Shown in pieces: positions 17,622-26,431 of a stretch of 64,000 nucleotides of DNA. The DNA is from Hyphomicrobium_A sp965243865 (GTDB lineage: Bacteria > Pseudomonadota > Alphaproteobacteria > Rhizobiales > Hyphomicrobiaceae): contig NZ_OZ251603.1 in NCBI RefSeq assembly GCF_965243865.1, positions 3,224,001-3,288,000 of the forward strand. Direction: 5' to 3'. Positions within the stretch are counted from its first letter, which is position 1, and each line of letters starts with the position of its first letter. The translations under genes were made by a program, and so were the position numbers. The notes beneath the pieces are model-generated. The model was given only the letters and a program-made list of their open reading frames with translations. It searched no databases and was not told the origin of the DNA.

Positions 17622-18095
17622 TTAGGCAACCAGTGCCGCGGCACTGGCTCCGAGGACCTTGAGCGCATCCTGCGGGCGGAGCTTCACCTGCAGACCGCGC
17701 TGGCCACCATTGATAAACACATAGTCGTGCGCCAGGGCGCTTTCGTCCATCGCAATCGCGACCTTGCGCATCTGCCCGAACGGGCTGATTCCTCCGATCT
17801 TATAGCCTGTTATGCGCTCCGCATCGGGCGGCTTCATCATCTGCGCACCCTTTCCGCCGAAGGCGGCCGCAAGCCGCTTCATCGACACTTCTCGGTCGGA
17901 GGGCACGACGGCGCAGACCGCCTTGCCGTCAACAAGCGCCATCAGCGTCTTCAGCACCCGGCCCGGCGCCTCTCCGAGCGCCTCGGCCGCCTGCAACCCG
18001 GTGCGCTGGGCTTCCGGGTCGTAGTCATAGGCGTGCACGGTAAATGCCACCCCGCTCTTTTCGAGAGCTTGCGTGGCGCGCGTCGACTTCGCCAT
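17622..18095 (-). CDS. ybaK: Cys-tRNA(Pro)/Cys-tRNA(Cys) deacylase YbaK
   Basis: The 157-residue protein matches the YbaK/EbsC editing fold: RVLKTLMALVDGKAVCAVVP with the conserved Lys, REVSMKRLAAAFGGKGAQMM, and TGYKIGGISPFGQ. YbaK clears cysteine wrongly attached to tRNA(Pro). Length is normal (E. coli YbaK has 159 residues). It begins five bases after the GNAT stop and ends 16 bases before the dehalogenase start, so the three genes form a tight minus-strand unit. Confidence 0.95.
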   Translation of the reverse strand: MAKSTRATQALEKSGVAFTVHAYDYDPEAQRTGLQAAEALGEAPGRVLKTLMALVDGKAVCAVVPSDREVSMKRLAAAFGGKGAQMMKPPDAERITGYKIGGISPFGQMRKVAIAMDESALAHDYVFINGGQRGLQVKLRPQDALKVLGASAAALVA

Positions 18096-18100
18096 GTTCG

Positions 18101-18586
18101 CTATCCGGATGTGGGCGCCAGCGTCTTACCCAAGCACATCAGCCCAGGGTAGGGATACGACCCGTAGGGGGCGATCGGCGCGAACCCGTGATCGCGGTAA
18201 ATCGCGATGGCTGACTGCATGTTCGGCAACGTGTCGAGCTTCATTTGCTGGTAGCCGGCGTGCTGCGCCTCCCCGATGACCGCCGCGATCAGCGCATTGC
18301 CAAGCCCCATGCCCCGCGCCGACGGCAACACGTAGAGCCGTTTCACTTCGCACGCGTCGGCATCGATCCGGCGCAAAGCGATGCACCCGAGCGCTTCGCC
18401 GGTGGCCGAGCGCGCAATCAGCAGCGCACCACTCGGCGCACTATAGGGGCCCGGCAGGTTTGCCAACTCGTCATCGAAGCCCTGTGCGCCGAGATCCACC
18501 AGCAGACCAACGGCATAGGCGGAGAACATCGCGCGCACGTCTGCCAGATCATTTTGCACGGCTGCTGCAATGTTGAATTCGGTCAT
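18101..18586 (-). CDS. GNAT family N-acetyltransferase
   Basis: The 161-residue protein has the GNAT core: GCIALRRIDADACEVKRLYV, the acetyl-CoA loop PSARGMGLGNALIAAVI, and the C-terminal NMQSAIAIYRDHGF. GNAT enzymes transfer an acyl group from acyl-CoA to an amine; the substrate is not visible. The start MTEFNIAAAV at 18586 fits the family better than the ORF reaching 18622. It is the first gene of the set ending with the haloacid dehalogenase. Confidence 0.9.
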   Translation of the reverse strand: MTEFNIAAAVQNDLADVRAMFSAYAVGLLVDLGAQGFDDELANLPGPYSAPSGALLIARSATGEALGCIALRRIDADACEVKRLYVLPSARGMGLGNALIAAVIGEAQHAGYQQMKLDTLPNMQSAIAIYRDHGFAPIAPYGSYPYPGLMCLGKTLAPTSG

Positions 18587-18676
18587 GCCGGCGATCTTAT
18601 TTGCGATCGGGTGGGCAAGCACAACGCCGAAAAAGAAGTGCCCTCCAGCCGGGGAAAAGGGCTGGAGGGCTGGGAG

Positions 18677-18713
18677 CCGGCCGGAAAGGACGGGGGGAGG
18701 TGCTTCCGGCCGG
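18677..18713. repeat. Strong hairpin upstream of GNAT gene
   Basis: CCGGCCGGAA at 18677-18686 pairs perfectly with TTCCGGCCGG at 18704-18713. The stem has ten base pairs and a 17-base G-rich loop. It lies between the small secreted protein gene (18777-19016) and the GNAT gene on the minus strand, so it may stop or stabilise the upstream transcript. No U tract follows on either strand. Confidence 0.5.
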
Positions 18714-18776
18714 AAAATCTGTAAGGGCGCCGCGTCGGTGTCCGACTAAAGAAATTCGTCGCTGACCGGCGCGTTG

Positions 18777-19016
18777 TTACTCCTCGGCCGTATCCTCGAT
18801 CGCGCCAATCAAGGCATCCGCTGCGGCATCAGATGCAGCCGATGTCACAACATCGGAAATGGCGCTGTCCGAACCCGTCATTTCATCGAGGAGAGCTGCG
18901 ACCTCCTGGGTCGCCACGAGGTCTTCAAAGTCGCCGGCGTGGGCCGCAACGGCGCCGATTGACACCGCCGCCGCGGCCATGGCCGCGAGCAGCGCAGCTT
19001 GCAGAGACGATTTCAT
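18777..19016 (-). CDS. Small secreted acidic protein
   Basis: The 79-residue product has a signal peptide (MKSSLQAALLAAMAAAAVSI to about AHAG). The mature part of about 50 residues is acidic and rich in Ala, Asp, Ser and Thr, without Cys. AGGAG lies at a good distance before the ATG at 19016, so the longer ORF to 19151 is discounted. No family is recognised; it is probably periplasmic. It is the last gene after aat on this strand. Confidence 0.6.
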   Translation of the reverse strand: MKSSLQAALLAAMAAAAVSIGAVAAHAGDFEDLVATQEVAALLDEMTGSDSAISDVVTSAASDAAADALIGAIEDTAEE

Positions 19017-19150
19017 GTGTCTTGCTCCTGTCCCGGCGGGCGCCGAGGGGGCACCCGATTTGCCGGACATTGCGTCCGGCTCGACGACCAGGAATAGACG
19101 GGCGAAGGCGTCACCGCTGTTACGCTGGGAACAGGCCCGCATCCGGGCCA

Positions 19151-19831
19151 TTAGCGGCGCGTGTTGGCCTTTTCCAGCGCGGCCAAAACATCGTCGGGCG
19201 AGGCATCGAGCGGCAGAGCGTGAAAGTCGGCTTCGACGTCCAGCGCCTTCTCCAGCAGCCGGTGAAACTCTTCGCGATTGAGTTCGACCGTGCCGAACTG
19301 GCGAAGATGATCGGTGACGAACTGCGTGTCGAGCAACCGGAACCCTCCATACGCGAGCCGCGCCGCCAGATACACGAGAGCGATCTTCGATGCGTCGCGC
19401 TCGTACGAGAACATGCTCTCGCCGAAGAAGGCACCGTTGAGCGCAACGCCGTAGAGACCGCCGATCAGACGCTCACCGTCCCAGACCTCGACAGTGTGGC
19501 AGTGCCCGAGGTTGAACAGGTCGCGATAAAGCGAGCGGATGCGATCATTGATCCAGGTCGAGCGCCGCCCCGGCCGCGACGCCGCGCAGCCTTCGATCAC
19601 TGCGACGATGTCGGTATCGATCCGCACCTTGTAGGGCGTTGTGCGCAGTGTCCGGGCCAGCCGGCGCGGCACGTGCACGCCATCGAGTGGCAGGATGCCC
19701 CGGTGCTGCGGCTCGATCCAGTAAAGGGCTGGATCGTCTGCGCTTTCAGCCATAGGAAATATGCCGCAGGTGTATGCCTTGAGCAGCACCTGCGGGGTGA
19801 TCTCGATGACGATGTCGTCGCGCGAGGCCAT
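19151..19831 (-). CDS. aat: Leucyl/phenylalanyl-tRNA-protein transferase
   Basis: Aat moves Leu or Phe from tRNA to the N-terminal Lys or Arg of proteins, marking them for ClpAP. The 226-residue protein shows the full family pattern: YTCGIFPMAESADDPALYWI, STWINDRIRSLYRDLFNLGH, TVEVWDGERLIGGLYGV, AFFGESMFSYERDASKIAL and LLDTQFVTDHL. It is the last core gene of the minus-strand series dsbA-aroQ-accB-accC-aat, an order usual in Hyphomicrobiales. Compare the divergent paralogue at 8842-9801. Confidence 0.97.
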   Translation of the reverse strand: MASRDDIVIEITPQVLLKAYTCGIFPMAESADDPALYWIEPQHRGILPLDGVHVPRRLARTLRTTPYKVRIDTDIVAVIEGCAASRPGRRSTWINDRIRSLYRDLFNLGHCHTVEVWDGERLIGGLYGVALNGAFFGESMFSYERDASKIALVYLAARLAYGGFRLLDTQFVTDHLRQFGTVELNREEFHRLLEKALDVEADFHALPLDASPDDVLAALEKANTRR

Positions 19832-19922
19832 GTGGTCTGTAGGCTTAGGTCCGCCGTTTTCCCAGCGAGCCTAGCGTGAAAACTTTTCCCACTTTCGTCA
19901 ATCGCCTGCGTCGGCGACCAAA

Positions 19923-21263
19923 CTATGACTGGGCAAGGTACTTTTCTAGCCAATGGATATCATAGGCGCCATTGGCGATATCCGGCTGGGCGATGAGCTC
20001 GTTGAAGAGGGGGATCGTCGTCTCGATTCCGTCGATGACGAACTCCGAAAGCGCCCGCTTCAGCCGCATCAGGCACTCCGTCCGGGTCTTGCCGTGTACG
20101 ATCAACTTGCCGATGAGGCTGTCGTAATAGGGCGGGATTCGGTAGCCCTGGTAGACGCCTGAATCGACACGCACCCCAAGGCCGCCAGGCGGGTGCCAAT
20201 AGGTGATCTGGCCCGGCGAAGGCCGGAACGTGCGCGGGTTCTCGGCATTGATGCGGCACTCGATGGCGTGTCCCGAGAAGTGGACGTCCTTCTGCTTGAT
20301 CGACAGCGAGCCGCCCGCAGCAATTCTGATCTGCTCGAGCACGAGGTCGATGCCCGTGATCGCCTCCGTCACCGGATGCTCGACCTGCAGGCGCGTGTTC
20401 ATCTCGATGAAGTAGAACTCGCCATCCTCGAACAGGAATTCGACCGTACCCGCGCCGCGATACTTGAGCTTGCGCATCGCCTCGGCGACGGTCTCACCGA
20501 TCTTGGCGCGCGCGGCTGCATTGAGAGCCGGCGAGGGGGCTTCCTCGAGGATCTTCTGGTGGCGCCGCTGCAGCGAGCAGTCGCGCTCGCCCAGGTGGAT
20601 GGCATTGCCCTGTCCGTCGCCGAAAACCTGAACCTCGATGTGCCGCGGCTTCTGCAGATACTTCTCGATGTAGACCGCATCGTTGCCGAACGCGGCTTTG
20701 GCTTCCGAGCGCGCGGTCGACAAGGCAAGGCCGAGGTCGGCAGCCGTGTGCGCGACCTTCATGCCGCGTCCGCCGCCGCCTGCCGTTGCCTTGATCAGCA
20801 CCGGAAAACCCATGCCCTTGGCGACCTTCATCGCCTCGGTTTCGCTGCCGACGGCGCCGTCGGAACCGGGTACGACCGGAATGCCGAGGCGCTTGGCGGT
20901 TTCCTTGGCCTCGATCTTGTCGCCCATGATGCGGATGTGCTCCGACGTCGGGCCGATGAAAGTGATCTGGTGCTCTTCCAAGATCTCCGCGAACCGCGCG
21001 TTTTCCGACAGGAAACCGTAGCCCGGATGCACGGCATCGGCACCGGTAATCTCGCACGCTGCCAGCAGACGCGGGATGTTGAGATAGCTCTCAGCTGCCG
21101 GCGGTGGTCCGATGCACACGCTCTCGTCGGCAAGACGCACGTGCATGGCATCGGCGTCCGCGGTCGAATGCACGGCGACGGTAGCGATGCCGAGTTCCTT
21201 GCACGCGCGCTGGATGCGCAGTGCAATCTCTCCTCGGTTGGCGATCAGGACCTTGTCGAACAT
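19923..21263 (-). CDS. accC: Biotin carboxylase subunit of acetyl-CoA carboxylase
   Basis: AccC carboxylates biotin on AccB with bicarbonate and ATP, starting fatty acid synthesis. The 446-residue ATP-grasp protein shows KVLIANRGEIALRIQRA at the start, AVHPGYGFLSENARFAE, the Gly-rich KATAGGGGRGMKV, HIEVQVFGDGQGN, the ligands in FYFIEMNTRLQVEHPVTEAI, and a normal C-terminus. It follows accB across a 100-base gap that holds an unusual hairpin of heptamer repeats. Confidence 0.98.
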   Translation of the reverse strand: MFDKVLIANRGEIALRIQRACKELGIATVAVHSTADADAMHVRLADESVCIGPPPAAESYLNIPRLLAACEITGADAVHPGYGFLSENARFAEILEEHQITFIGPTSEHIRIMGDKIEAKETAKRLGIPVVPGSDGAVGSETEAMKVAKGMGFPVLIKATAGGGGRGMKVAHTAADLGLALSTARSEAKAAFGNDAVYIEKYLQKPRHIEVQVFGDGQGNAIHLGERDCSLQRRHQKILEEAPSPALNAAARAKIGETVAEAMRKLKYRGAGTVEFLFEDGEFYFIEMNTRLQVEHPVTEAITGIDLVLEQIRIAAGGSLSIKQKDVHFSGHAIECRINAENPRTFRPSPGQITYWHPPGGLGVRVDSGVYQGYRIPPYYDSLIGKLIVHGKTRTECLMRLKRALSEFVIDGIETTIPLFNELIAQPDIANGAYDIHWLEKYLAQS

Positions 21264-21271
21264 TCTTTTTT

Positions 21272-21355
21272 GGGCAGTAGGCAGTGGGCAGTAGGCAGTT
21301 GGTGATCGGCGCGCTGGCCAGATCCTCGCTGCCTACTGCCCATTGCCCACTGCCT
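21272..21355. repeat. Inverted pair of GGCAGTR heptamer arrays forming a long hairpin
   Basis: The accB-accC gap holds about four heptamers of the type GGCAGTA/GGCAGTG at 21272-21298 and a reverse-complement array at 21329-21355. The arms pair over 27 positions with one mismatch and two G-T pairs, around a 30-base loop. A perfect core of 14 base pairs covers 21285-21298 with 21329-21342. The pattern is unlike a terminator and looks like a small repeat element inserted between two operon genes. Confidence 0.75.
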
Positions 21356-21363
21356 CTCTCCTT

Positions 21364-21834
21364 TTATTCGATGATGACGAGCGGCTCGCCGAACTCGACC
21401 GGCTGACCGTTCTCGATCAGGATGGCCGTGACCTTGCCGGCGTGCGGAGCCGGAATCTGGTTCATCGTCTTCATGGCTTCGATGATGAACAGGGTATCGC
21501 CCTGCGAGACCTGTGCGCCCACCTCGATGAACGTTGGCGCGCCGGGTTCCGGCGAACGATAGGCCGTGCCGACCATCGGCGACTTGACGACGCCGGGATG
21601 CTTTGCCGGATCGGCCGGCTTGGCCGCCGCGACAGGAGCAGGACCCGCTGCCATCGCCGCCGCGGGCACGGCTGCAATCGTCGACTGCACATTGAGAGTG
21701 CGCGCGACGCGAACCTTGAGCCCGCTCTTCTCGATCTCGATTTCGGAAAGGCCGGTCTCGTTGAGCAGCTCCGCGAGCTGCCGGATCAAGCGCTGTTCGT
21801 CTCCCGAGGTCTCGCCCTGATCCTTGGCGGTCAT
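21364..21834 (-). CDS. accB: Biotin carboxyl carrier protein of acetyl-CoA carboxylase
   Basis: The 156-residue protein has an N-terminal helix region (DEQRLIRQLAELLNETGLSE), an Ala/Pro-rich linker at about residues 55-85, and a C-terminal biotinyl domain with the attachment Lys in FIIEAMKTMNQIPAP. The usual sequence is EAMKMMN; here Thr replaces the first Met after Lys, a tolerated change. The start MTAKDQGETS at 21834 has AAGGAAAAG upstream; the ORF reaching 21957 would overlap aroQ. It acts with accC downstream. Confidence 0.96.
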   Translation of the reverse strand: MTAKDQGETSGDEQRLIRQLAELLNETGLSEIEIEKSGLKVRVARTLNVQSTIAAVPAAAMAAGPAPVAAAKPADPAKHPGVVKSPMVGTAYRSPEPGAPTFIEVGAQVSQGDTLFIIEAMKTMNQIPAPHAGKVTAILIENGQPVEFGEPLVIIE

Positions 21835-21889
21835 GCTCTGCTTTTCCTTCTTGTGCGGCTTCACTTTCCGCTCGCTGCCCCTACTGGCC

Positions 21890-22342
21890 CTACCCACGGC
21901 GGGATGCCGAGAGCAAGTCTGCCATGGCCTCCAGCGCCAGCTCATACCCCTTGGCACCGAGGCCGCAAATGACGCCCTTGGCTCCGAGGGAGATGTAGGA
22001 GTGCTGCCGGTACGGCTCGCGACGGAATATATTCGAAAGGTGCACCTCGATCACCGGCAGCTCGGCCGCTTGCAGCGCATCGAGCAGTGCGATCGACGTG
22101 TGAGAATAGGCGCCAGCGTTGAGGATGATGGCTGCGGCCTTGTCGCGCGCCTCCTGAATCCAGCCAACGAGTTCGCCTTCGAGGTTCGACTGACGAAAAT
22201 CGATAGTCAGCGACAACGCCTTTGCCCGGGCCTCGGCCTTCCGCCGCACATCATCAAGCGTATCCGTACCGTAAACGGCGGGCTCCCGAAGTCCCAGCAT
22301 GTTCAGGTTGGGTCCGTTGAGGACGTAAATCGGCTTTGTCAT
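21890..22342 (-). CDS. aroQ: 3-dehydroquinate dehydratase, type II
   Basis: AroQ removes water from 3-dehydroquinate in the shikimate pathway. The 150-residue protein shows all type II motifs: VLNGPNLNMLGLREPAVYG, the RQSNLEGELVGWIQEA region, ILNAGAYSHTSIALLDAL, and EVHLSNIFRREPYRQHSYIS with the catalytic His. Length is typical. It precedes accB by 55 bases on the same strand. Confidence 0.97.
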   Translation of the reverse strand: MTKPIYVLNGPNLNMLGLREPAVYGTDTLDDVRRKAEARAKALSLTIDFRQSNLEGELVGWIQEARDKAAAIILNAGAYSHTSIALLDALQAAELPVIEVHLSNIFRREPYRQHSYISLGAKGVICGLGAKGYELALEAMADLLSASRRG

Positions 22343-22442
22343 GAGGTCCCTGCTGCCGCCGGCATCGACGCCGGTTTAATACTGGCTCTGGGGCGGACGG
22401 CACCCCCATCTACCAGCTTTCCTGCGAGCGCGGAAGGGAGCC

Positions 22443-22467
22443 AGCGGTTTCCGCGCATGAAACCGCT
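22443..22467. repeat. Nine-base-pair hairpin between dsbA and aroQ
   Basis: AGCGGTTTC (22443-22451) pairs perfectly with GAAACCGCT (22459-22467) across a seven-base loop. On the minus strand it lies about 55 bases past the dsbA stop and 100 bases before aroQ. Without a U tract it is a weak terminator candidate or an mRNA-stabilising hairpin. Confidence 0.45.
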
Positions 22468-22521
22468 AAGGCATTCTTCTGGTTGGGTAAAAAAGCCGCC
22501 CGTCACCCTGCTCGGCCCGCC

Positions 22522-23430
22522 TCAGCAGTACGCGCAGCCGGATTTGCGCAGCTCCGTCACGTGCTTCTCGAGCTGGTCATAGAGATCTTCCGGGGCACCC
22601 GGGATCGAGCGGTCGCCGACGAGGAAGTGCGGCGTGCCGTTGACGCCCATCTTCTTGGCCAGCGCCTCCGACTTCTTGATCTCCGCTTCGACGTCCGCCG
22701 ACGCCATGTCCTTCTTGAGTTTCTCGATGTCGAGCCCGAGCTTGGAGGCGATCGCCAGCGCATTCGCCTCGTTCATCACGCCCTTCGCCTCCAGCATCGC
22801 CTTGTGCATGTCCCAGTATTTACCCTGTCGGCCGGCTGCTATGGCAATGCGCGAGGCTTCCTCCGAGCCCTTCGAGAGGATCGGCAACTCTTTGAAGACG
22901 ACCCGCACCTTAGGGTCGCTCTCCACCAGCTTGATCACGTCGTGCAGGCCGCGTTTGCAGTAGCCGCAGTTGTAGTCGAAGAACTCGACGACGGTGATGT
23001 CGCCATCTGGGTTGCCGGCAACATCCGCCACCGGGTCGCGATAGATGTCGCGCGCATTCTCAGCGATCGCCGTCTTCAGCTTTTCGGCCTGCTCTTTCTC
23101 GAGCTTGGCCTCGAGTGCCGTCTGCGCCTCGAGGAACACCTCCGGATTGGCGATCAGGTAGTTCTTGATGATCTTCTCGAGCTCAATCTTCTGCTCGGGC
23201 GTGAAATTGACCGGCGGCGGCGTTGGCGCCTCGGCTACCTTCACCGGCGCTGCAGGCGTGGCCGGAGCGGTAGCCTCGGCGACTACGGCTTCGCTGGCCT
23301 TTTGCGGTGTCGCAACAAAATTGCCCAGCAGCACCAGGGCGCCTAGCAGCGCCACGGCGGGGATGACAAGCCACGTGGCGCGCTGCTCGGAAAGCGTGCG
23401 CAGCAGCGAGGGGCGGGAATTTGCGGACAT
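22522..23430 (-). CDS. DsbA family thiol-disulfide oxidoreductase, membrane anchored
   Basis: The 302-residue protein has an N-terminal membrane anchor (about residues 20-40), an Ala/Pro-rich linker, a helical stretch with many Glu and Lys (about 78-125), and a DsbA-type thioredoxin domain with the active site in VEFFDYNCGYCKRGL. The cis-Pro loop is NGTPHFLVGD. It resembles Com1/BdbD-type proteins that make or isomerise disulfides in the periplasm. The last residues (SGCAYC) add two Cys. It follows the M48 protease gene by 60 bases. Confidence 0.9.
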   Translation of the reverse strand: MSANSRPSLLRTLSEQRATWLVIPAVALLGALVLLGNFVATPQKASEAVVAEATAPATPAAPVKVAEAPTPPPVNFTPEQKIELEKIIKNYLIANPEVFLEAQTALEAKLEKEQAEKLKTAIAENARDIYRDPVADVAGNPDGDITVVEFFDYNCGYCKRGLHDVIKLVESDPKVRVVFKELPILSKGSEEASRIAIAAGRQGKYWDMHKAMLEAKGVMNEANALAIASKLGLDIEKLKKDMASADVEAEIKKSEALAKKMGVNGTPHFLVGDRSIPGAPEDLYDQLEKHVTELRKSGCAYC

Positions 23431-23490
23431 TCGGTCTGGCCTTCTTAAGGGAAGCTGTCGCAGTACGCGGCTCGTCTGAGCAAACGGCGA

Positions 23491-24888
23491 TCAGGTCTGA
23501 GGTTTATAGTTGATGATGTCGTCGTTCTTCAGCCACTCCGGGGTCCCCTGGGGCAATTTCGTTTGAGCGCGTTTCGCGAAGAGCTGCGCCTGCTTGAGAT
23601 CACCTTCCAGGAAATAGGCTTGCGCGATCATCGCGTCAGCCTCCGGTCGCTTGCCCTGCTTATAATAGCTGTTGGCCAAAAGACGAAAGGCGCGAGAATT
23701 TTCGTCATCTACCAATGACTTACGCAAAAGCGCCACGGCCTCGTTCACTGCCGCGGGGCTTGCATCCTCCTGCAACGCTCCTGCGAGTTGCACCCGGATG
23801 AGGCTCGCGTTGGGATCGAGCTTCAATGCCTGCCGCAGCGGAGCGATCGCCTCTTTATTGCGCCCGGATCGCATCAGCAGGTCGCCTTTGACCTCCCAGA
23901 AGTATGGAAAGTTCGGCTTGGAGGCGATGAGACCGTCGACTTGAGCCAACGATGCTTCGAGCGCGCCTGGGCCACCTTGGAAGAACCGCGCCAAGGCGCG
24001 CGCGTAGCGTGCCGGCAGCGACTGATCGCTCTCAGGATAACGATTGAACACCACCTGAGGCTTTTCCAGATAGCCCGACAGCTTGGCGCGCATCAGGTCG
24101 TGCCGAAGCTGCAGATCCGGTGAGTCCTTCTTGCTGTAATACTGGCTCGTCTCGACGAGCGTGCGCAGCCGCGCAAGTCGGTCGGTCGAGAGGGGATGGC
24201 TCCGCGCGAACGCTTCCTTTTGCGCATCCGAGATGTATTCCTGCGCCGCGAACCGTTCGAATGTCGTCAGCATTCCAAGCCCGGATTGCTGCGTGGCATT
24301 GAGGAAGCTGAGGCCAGCCTGGTCAGCCGCCGATTCCTGCTGGCGCCGTTCCGCCAGCAGCGAGCGCATGATCACCTCGTTGCCGCCGAACAATAAGCCC
24401 TGGCCCGCGCCGCCGAGGCTGTTGGCTGAATCGCCGCCCGCAACGCCGCCTGCAACGATGAGGCCGATGCCGAGAATCTGCGCCAGCAGCGAGCGCGTCT
24501 GATCCTTGGCAATGCGCGCTCTGAGCGCTGCCATGTGGCCGCCGGTGATGTGGCCGGTTTCGTGAGCGATGACGCCGATCACCTCGTTGGGCGTGTTCGC
24601 CTGCATCAGCGTGCCAGTGTGTACGAAGACGTTCCGACCATCGAGCACGAACGCGTTGAAGGCATCGTTCTGAACGATGCGCATCTTGATGCGGCCCGTC
24701 CCCAGCCCCGCAGACTTGAATATCGGCTTGGCGTAATCGCTCAGCACGCCCTCGATTTCCGTATCGCGAATGAGGGGCAAATTCTGCGCCGACGCCGTAG
24801 ATGCTGCAGCCATGATCGCGGTGGCGACGAGGCCGCTTGCAACAGCGATCCGGCTCCACTTCGCCTTGGATACGGGCGGCATCGACAT
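23491..24888 (-). CDS. Periplasmic M48 metalloprotease with TPR repeats (BepA-like)
   Basis: The 465-residue protein has a signal peptide ending near ASTASAQ, an M48 domain with the zinc motif HETGH in VIGVIAHETGHITGGH, a third zinc ligand in QQESAADQAGLSFL, and C-terminal TPR-like repeats (about residues 290-450). The layout is that of BepA/YfgC, which degrades or helps assemble LptD and other outer-membrane proteins. I chose the ATG at 24888 because AAGGTGA lies about nine bases upstream; an earlier ATG at 24963 is possible. It heads the series dsbA-aroQ-accBC-aat. Confidence 0.9.
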   Translation of the reverse strand: MSMPPVSKAKWSRIAVASGLVATAIMAAASTASAQNLPLIRDTEIEGVLSDYAKPIFKSAGLGTGRIKMRIVQNDAFNAFVLDGRNVFVHTGTLMQANTPNEVIGVIAHETGHITGGHMAALRARIAKDQTRSLLAQILGIGLIVAGGVAGGDSANSLGGAGQGLLFGGNEVIMRSLLAERRQQESAADQAGLSFLNATQQSGLGMLTTFERFAAQEYISDAQKEAFARSHPLSTDRLARLRTLVETSQYYSKKDSPDLQLRHDLMRAKLSGYLEKPQVVFNRYPESDQSLPARYARALARFFQGGPGALEASLAQVDGLIASKPNFPYFWEVKGDLLMRSGRNKEAIAPLRQALKLDPNASLIRVQLAGALQEDASPAAVNEAVALLRKSLVDDENSRAFRLLANSYYKQGKRPEADAMIAQAYFLEGDLKQAQLFAKRAQTKLPQGTPEWLKNDDIINYKPQT

Positions 24889-24934
24889 TGGCAACGTCAC
24901 CTTGATCGAAAATAGGTTTTTGCTCGCGGGCTTG

Positions 24935-24963
24935 ACCCTAGTGAGGGCACGGATTGGCGTCAA
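24935..24963 (-). promoter_or_regulatory. Likely housekeeping promoter for the M48 protease gene
   Basis: On the minus strand TTGACG (24963-24958) is followed after 17 bases by TAGGGT (24940-24935), about 46 bases before the ATG. The -35 box is good; the -10 box is weak, as is common in alphaproteobacteria. The rest of the gap 24889-25111 holds no other clear feature. Confidence 0.4.
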
Positions 24964-25111
24964 CGCAAGCCTGGACCGGATGGAATACCTGCCTATATGC
25001 CGGAAAGCGGCAGAGCGATTTCGTCAGGCAGCAAAGCATGATATCGCCCCCCGCGGCAGGATTGGGGCAGCGCAGCCCCAATCCACGTTACGCTTGTGTA
25101 ATGGAAGTGGG

Positions 25112-26326
25112 ATGGCTGACCGCACGATAGACCCATTGGCGCTGACAGCGGCGCTAGCTGCCGAGGAGATGCCGTTGCTGGCCTCTTCGCGCAGCGCCAT
25201 ATCGAGCTTCATCGTCATGGACGTGATGCGCGCCGCGCTCGCCGCCGAGCAGGCTGGCCGCAGCATCGTGCACATGGAGGTCGGCCAGCCCGGGACACCG
25301 GCGCCGAAAGCCGCCCGCGAAGCGGCCCGCCACGCTCTCGAAGCCGAAACGCTCGGCTACACTATGGCACTCGGGAACGATTCCCTGCGCGAGCGCATCG
25401 CACAGCATTATGCCGACTGGTACGGCGTCAGCGTCCCGCCCGAGCGCATCGCCGTTACCGGTGGCTCGTCTGCCGCCTTCGTGCTGGCCTTCCTCGCCCT
25501 GTTCGACGTCGGCGACGCCGTGGCGCTGCCGTGCCCCGGATACCCCTGCTATCGGCATATCCTCACTGCTCTAGGTCAGCGGCCGGTGCTGCTGGCAACT
25601 GGGCCCGCCAATGAATGGATGCCGACTCCGGACGATATCGCTCGCGCAGCCAAGGAGGGCGTCAGAGGTCTGTTGATCGCCAGCCCCGCCAACCCGACCG
25701 GCACGATGATCTCGGCTGAGCGGCTCGCCGGCATCGCCCGCGCCTGTCGCGAGAACAACGTCGCGCTCATCTCCGATGAGATCTATCACGGCCTGACCTA
25801 CGCGCGCCCCGCCGACACCGCGTTGGCGCACAGCAAAGACGCGATCGTCATCAATAGCTTCTCCAAATACTTCTCGATGACGGGCTGGCGCATCGGCTGG
25901 ATGGTCGTGCCGCAGATTCTTGTCGCCAGCGTCGAACGCCTCGCGCAGAACCTTTACATCTCGCCGCCCGCCATCGCTCAGGTCGCAGCCCTCGGAGCGT
26001 TCTCTGCAGGCGAGGAGCTCGAAGCTAACCGGCATGTCTACGCAGCCAATCGCGAATTGCTGCTCAACGAGTTGCCAAAGGCCGGCTTTGAAAGCTTCGC
26101 GCCCGCTGATGGAGCTTTCTATCTTTACAGCGATGTCAGCCACATGACCGACGATGCCGCGATGCTGTGCCGCCGCATTCTCGATGAAGCGGGCGTCGCC
26201 GTAACCCCGGGCGTCGATTTTGACCAAGAGCACGGCAATCGCTTCCTGCGCTTCTCCTATGCCGGAACCACCGCCGACATGGCCGAAGCTGCAAGGCGGC
26301 TGCAGCAGTGGGCTCAGCAACGCTAA
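25112..26326 (+). CDS. PLP-dependent class I/II aminotransferase
   Basis: The 404-residue fold type I enzyme shows VGQPGTPAPKAAREAA near residue 55, LIASPANPTGTMISAE, the Asp and Tyr of ISDEIYHGLTYA, the PLP Lys in INSFSKYFSMTGWRIGW, and the carboxylate-binding Arg in NRFLRFSYAG. It belongs to the AspC/AraT-like group; the amino donor is not visible. GGAAGTGGG precedes the ATG at 25112; the upstream part of the open frame has no family similarity. A strong hairpin follows the stop. Confidence 0.93.
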   Translation: MADRTIDPLALTAALAAEEMPLLASSRSAISSFIVMDVMRAALAAEQAGRSIVHMEVGQPGTPAPKAAREAARHALEAETLGYTMALGNDSLRERIAQHYADWYGVSVPPERIAVTGGSSAAFVLAFLALFDVGDAVALPCPGYPCYRHILTALGQRPVLLATGPANEWMPTPDDIARAAKEGVRGLLIASPANPTGTMISAERLAGIARACRENNVALISDEIYHGLTYARPADTALAHSKDAIVINSFSKYFSMTGWRIGWMVVPQILVASVERLAQNLYISPPAIAQVAALGAFSAGEELEANRHVYAANRELLLNELPKAGFESFAPADGAFYLYSDVSHMTDDAAMLCRRILDEAGVAVTPGVDFDQEHGNRFLRFSYAGTTADMAEAARRLQQWAQQR

Positions 26327-26354
26327 CCGTCCCAAAATTGCTCCGACGGATTGC

Positions 26355-26394
26355 GCTTTGGGCCGCCGTTGTTTGCTCAACAGCGGCGCAAAGC
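26355..26394 (+). terminator. Hairpin after the aminotransferase gene
   Basis: Arms of 17 bases (26355-26371 and 26378-26394) pair with only two mismatches around the loop TTTGCT. It lies 29 bases past the aminotransferase stop and before the LTXXQ gene. The U tract is missing, so termination would be partial or protein dependent. Confidence 0.5.
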
Positions 26395-26431
26395 CAGTGC
26401 TGCTGCTGAAACAGATTAGGAGCCAATTCCC

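Noticed and set aside
21264..21363. CRISPR-like repeats between accB and accC
   Set aside because: The repeat unit is only seven bases, directly tandem and inverted, with no spacers and no cas gene.
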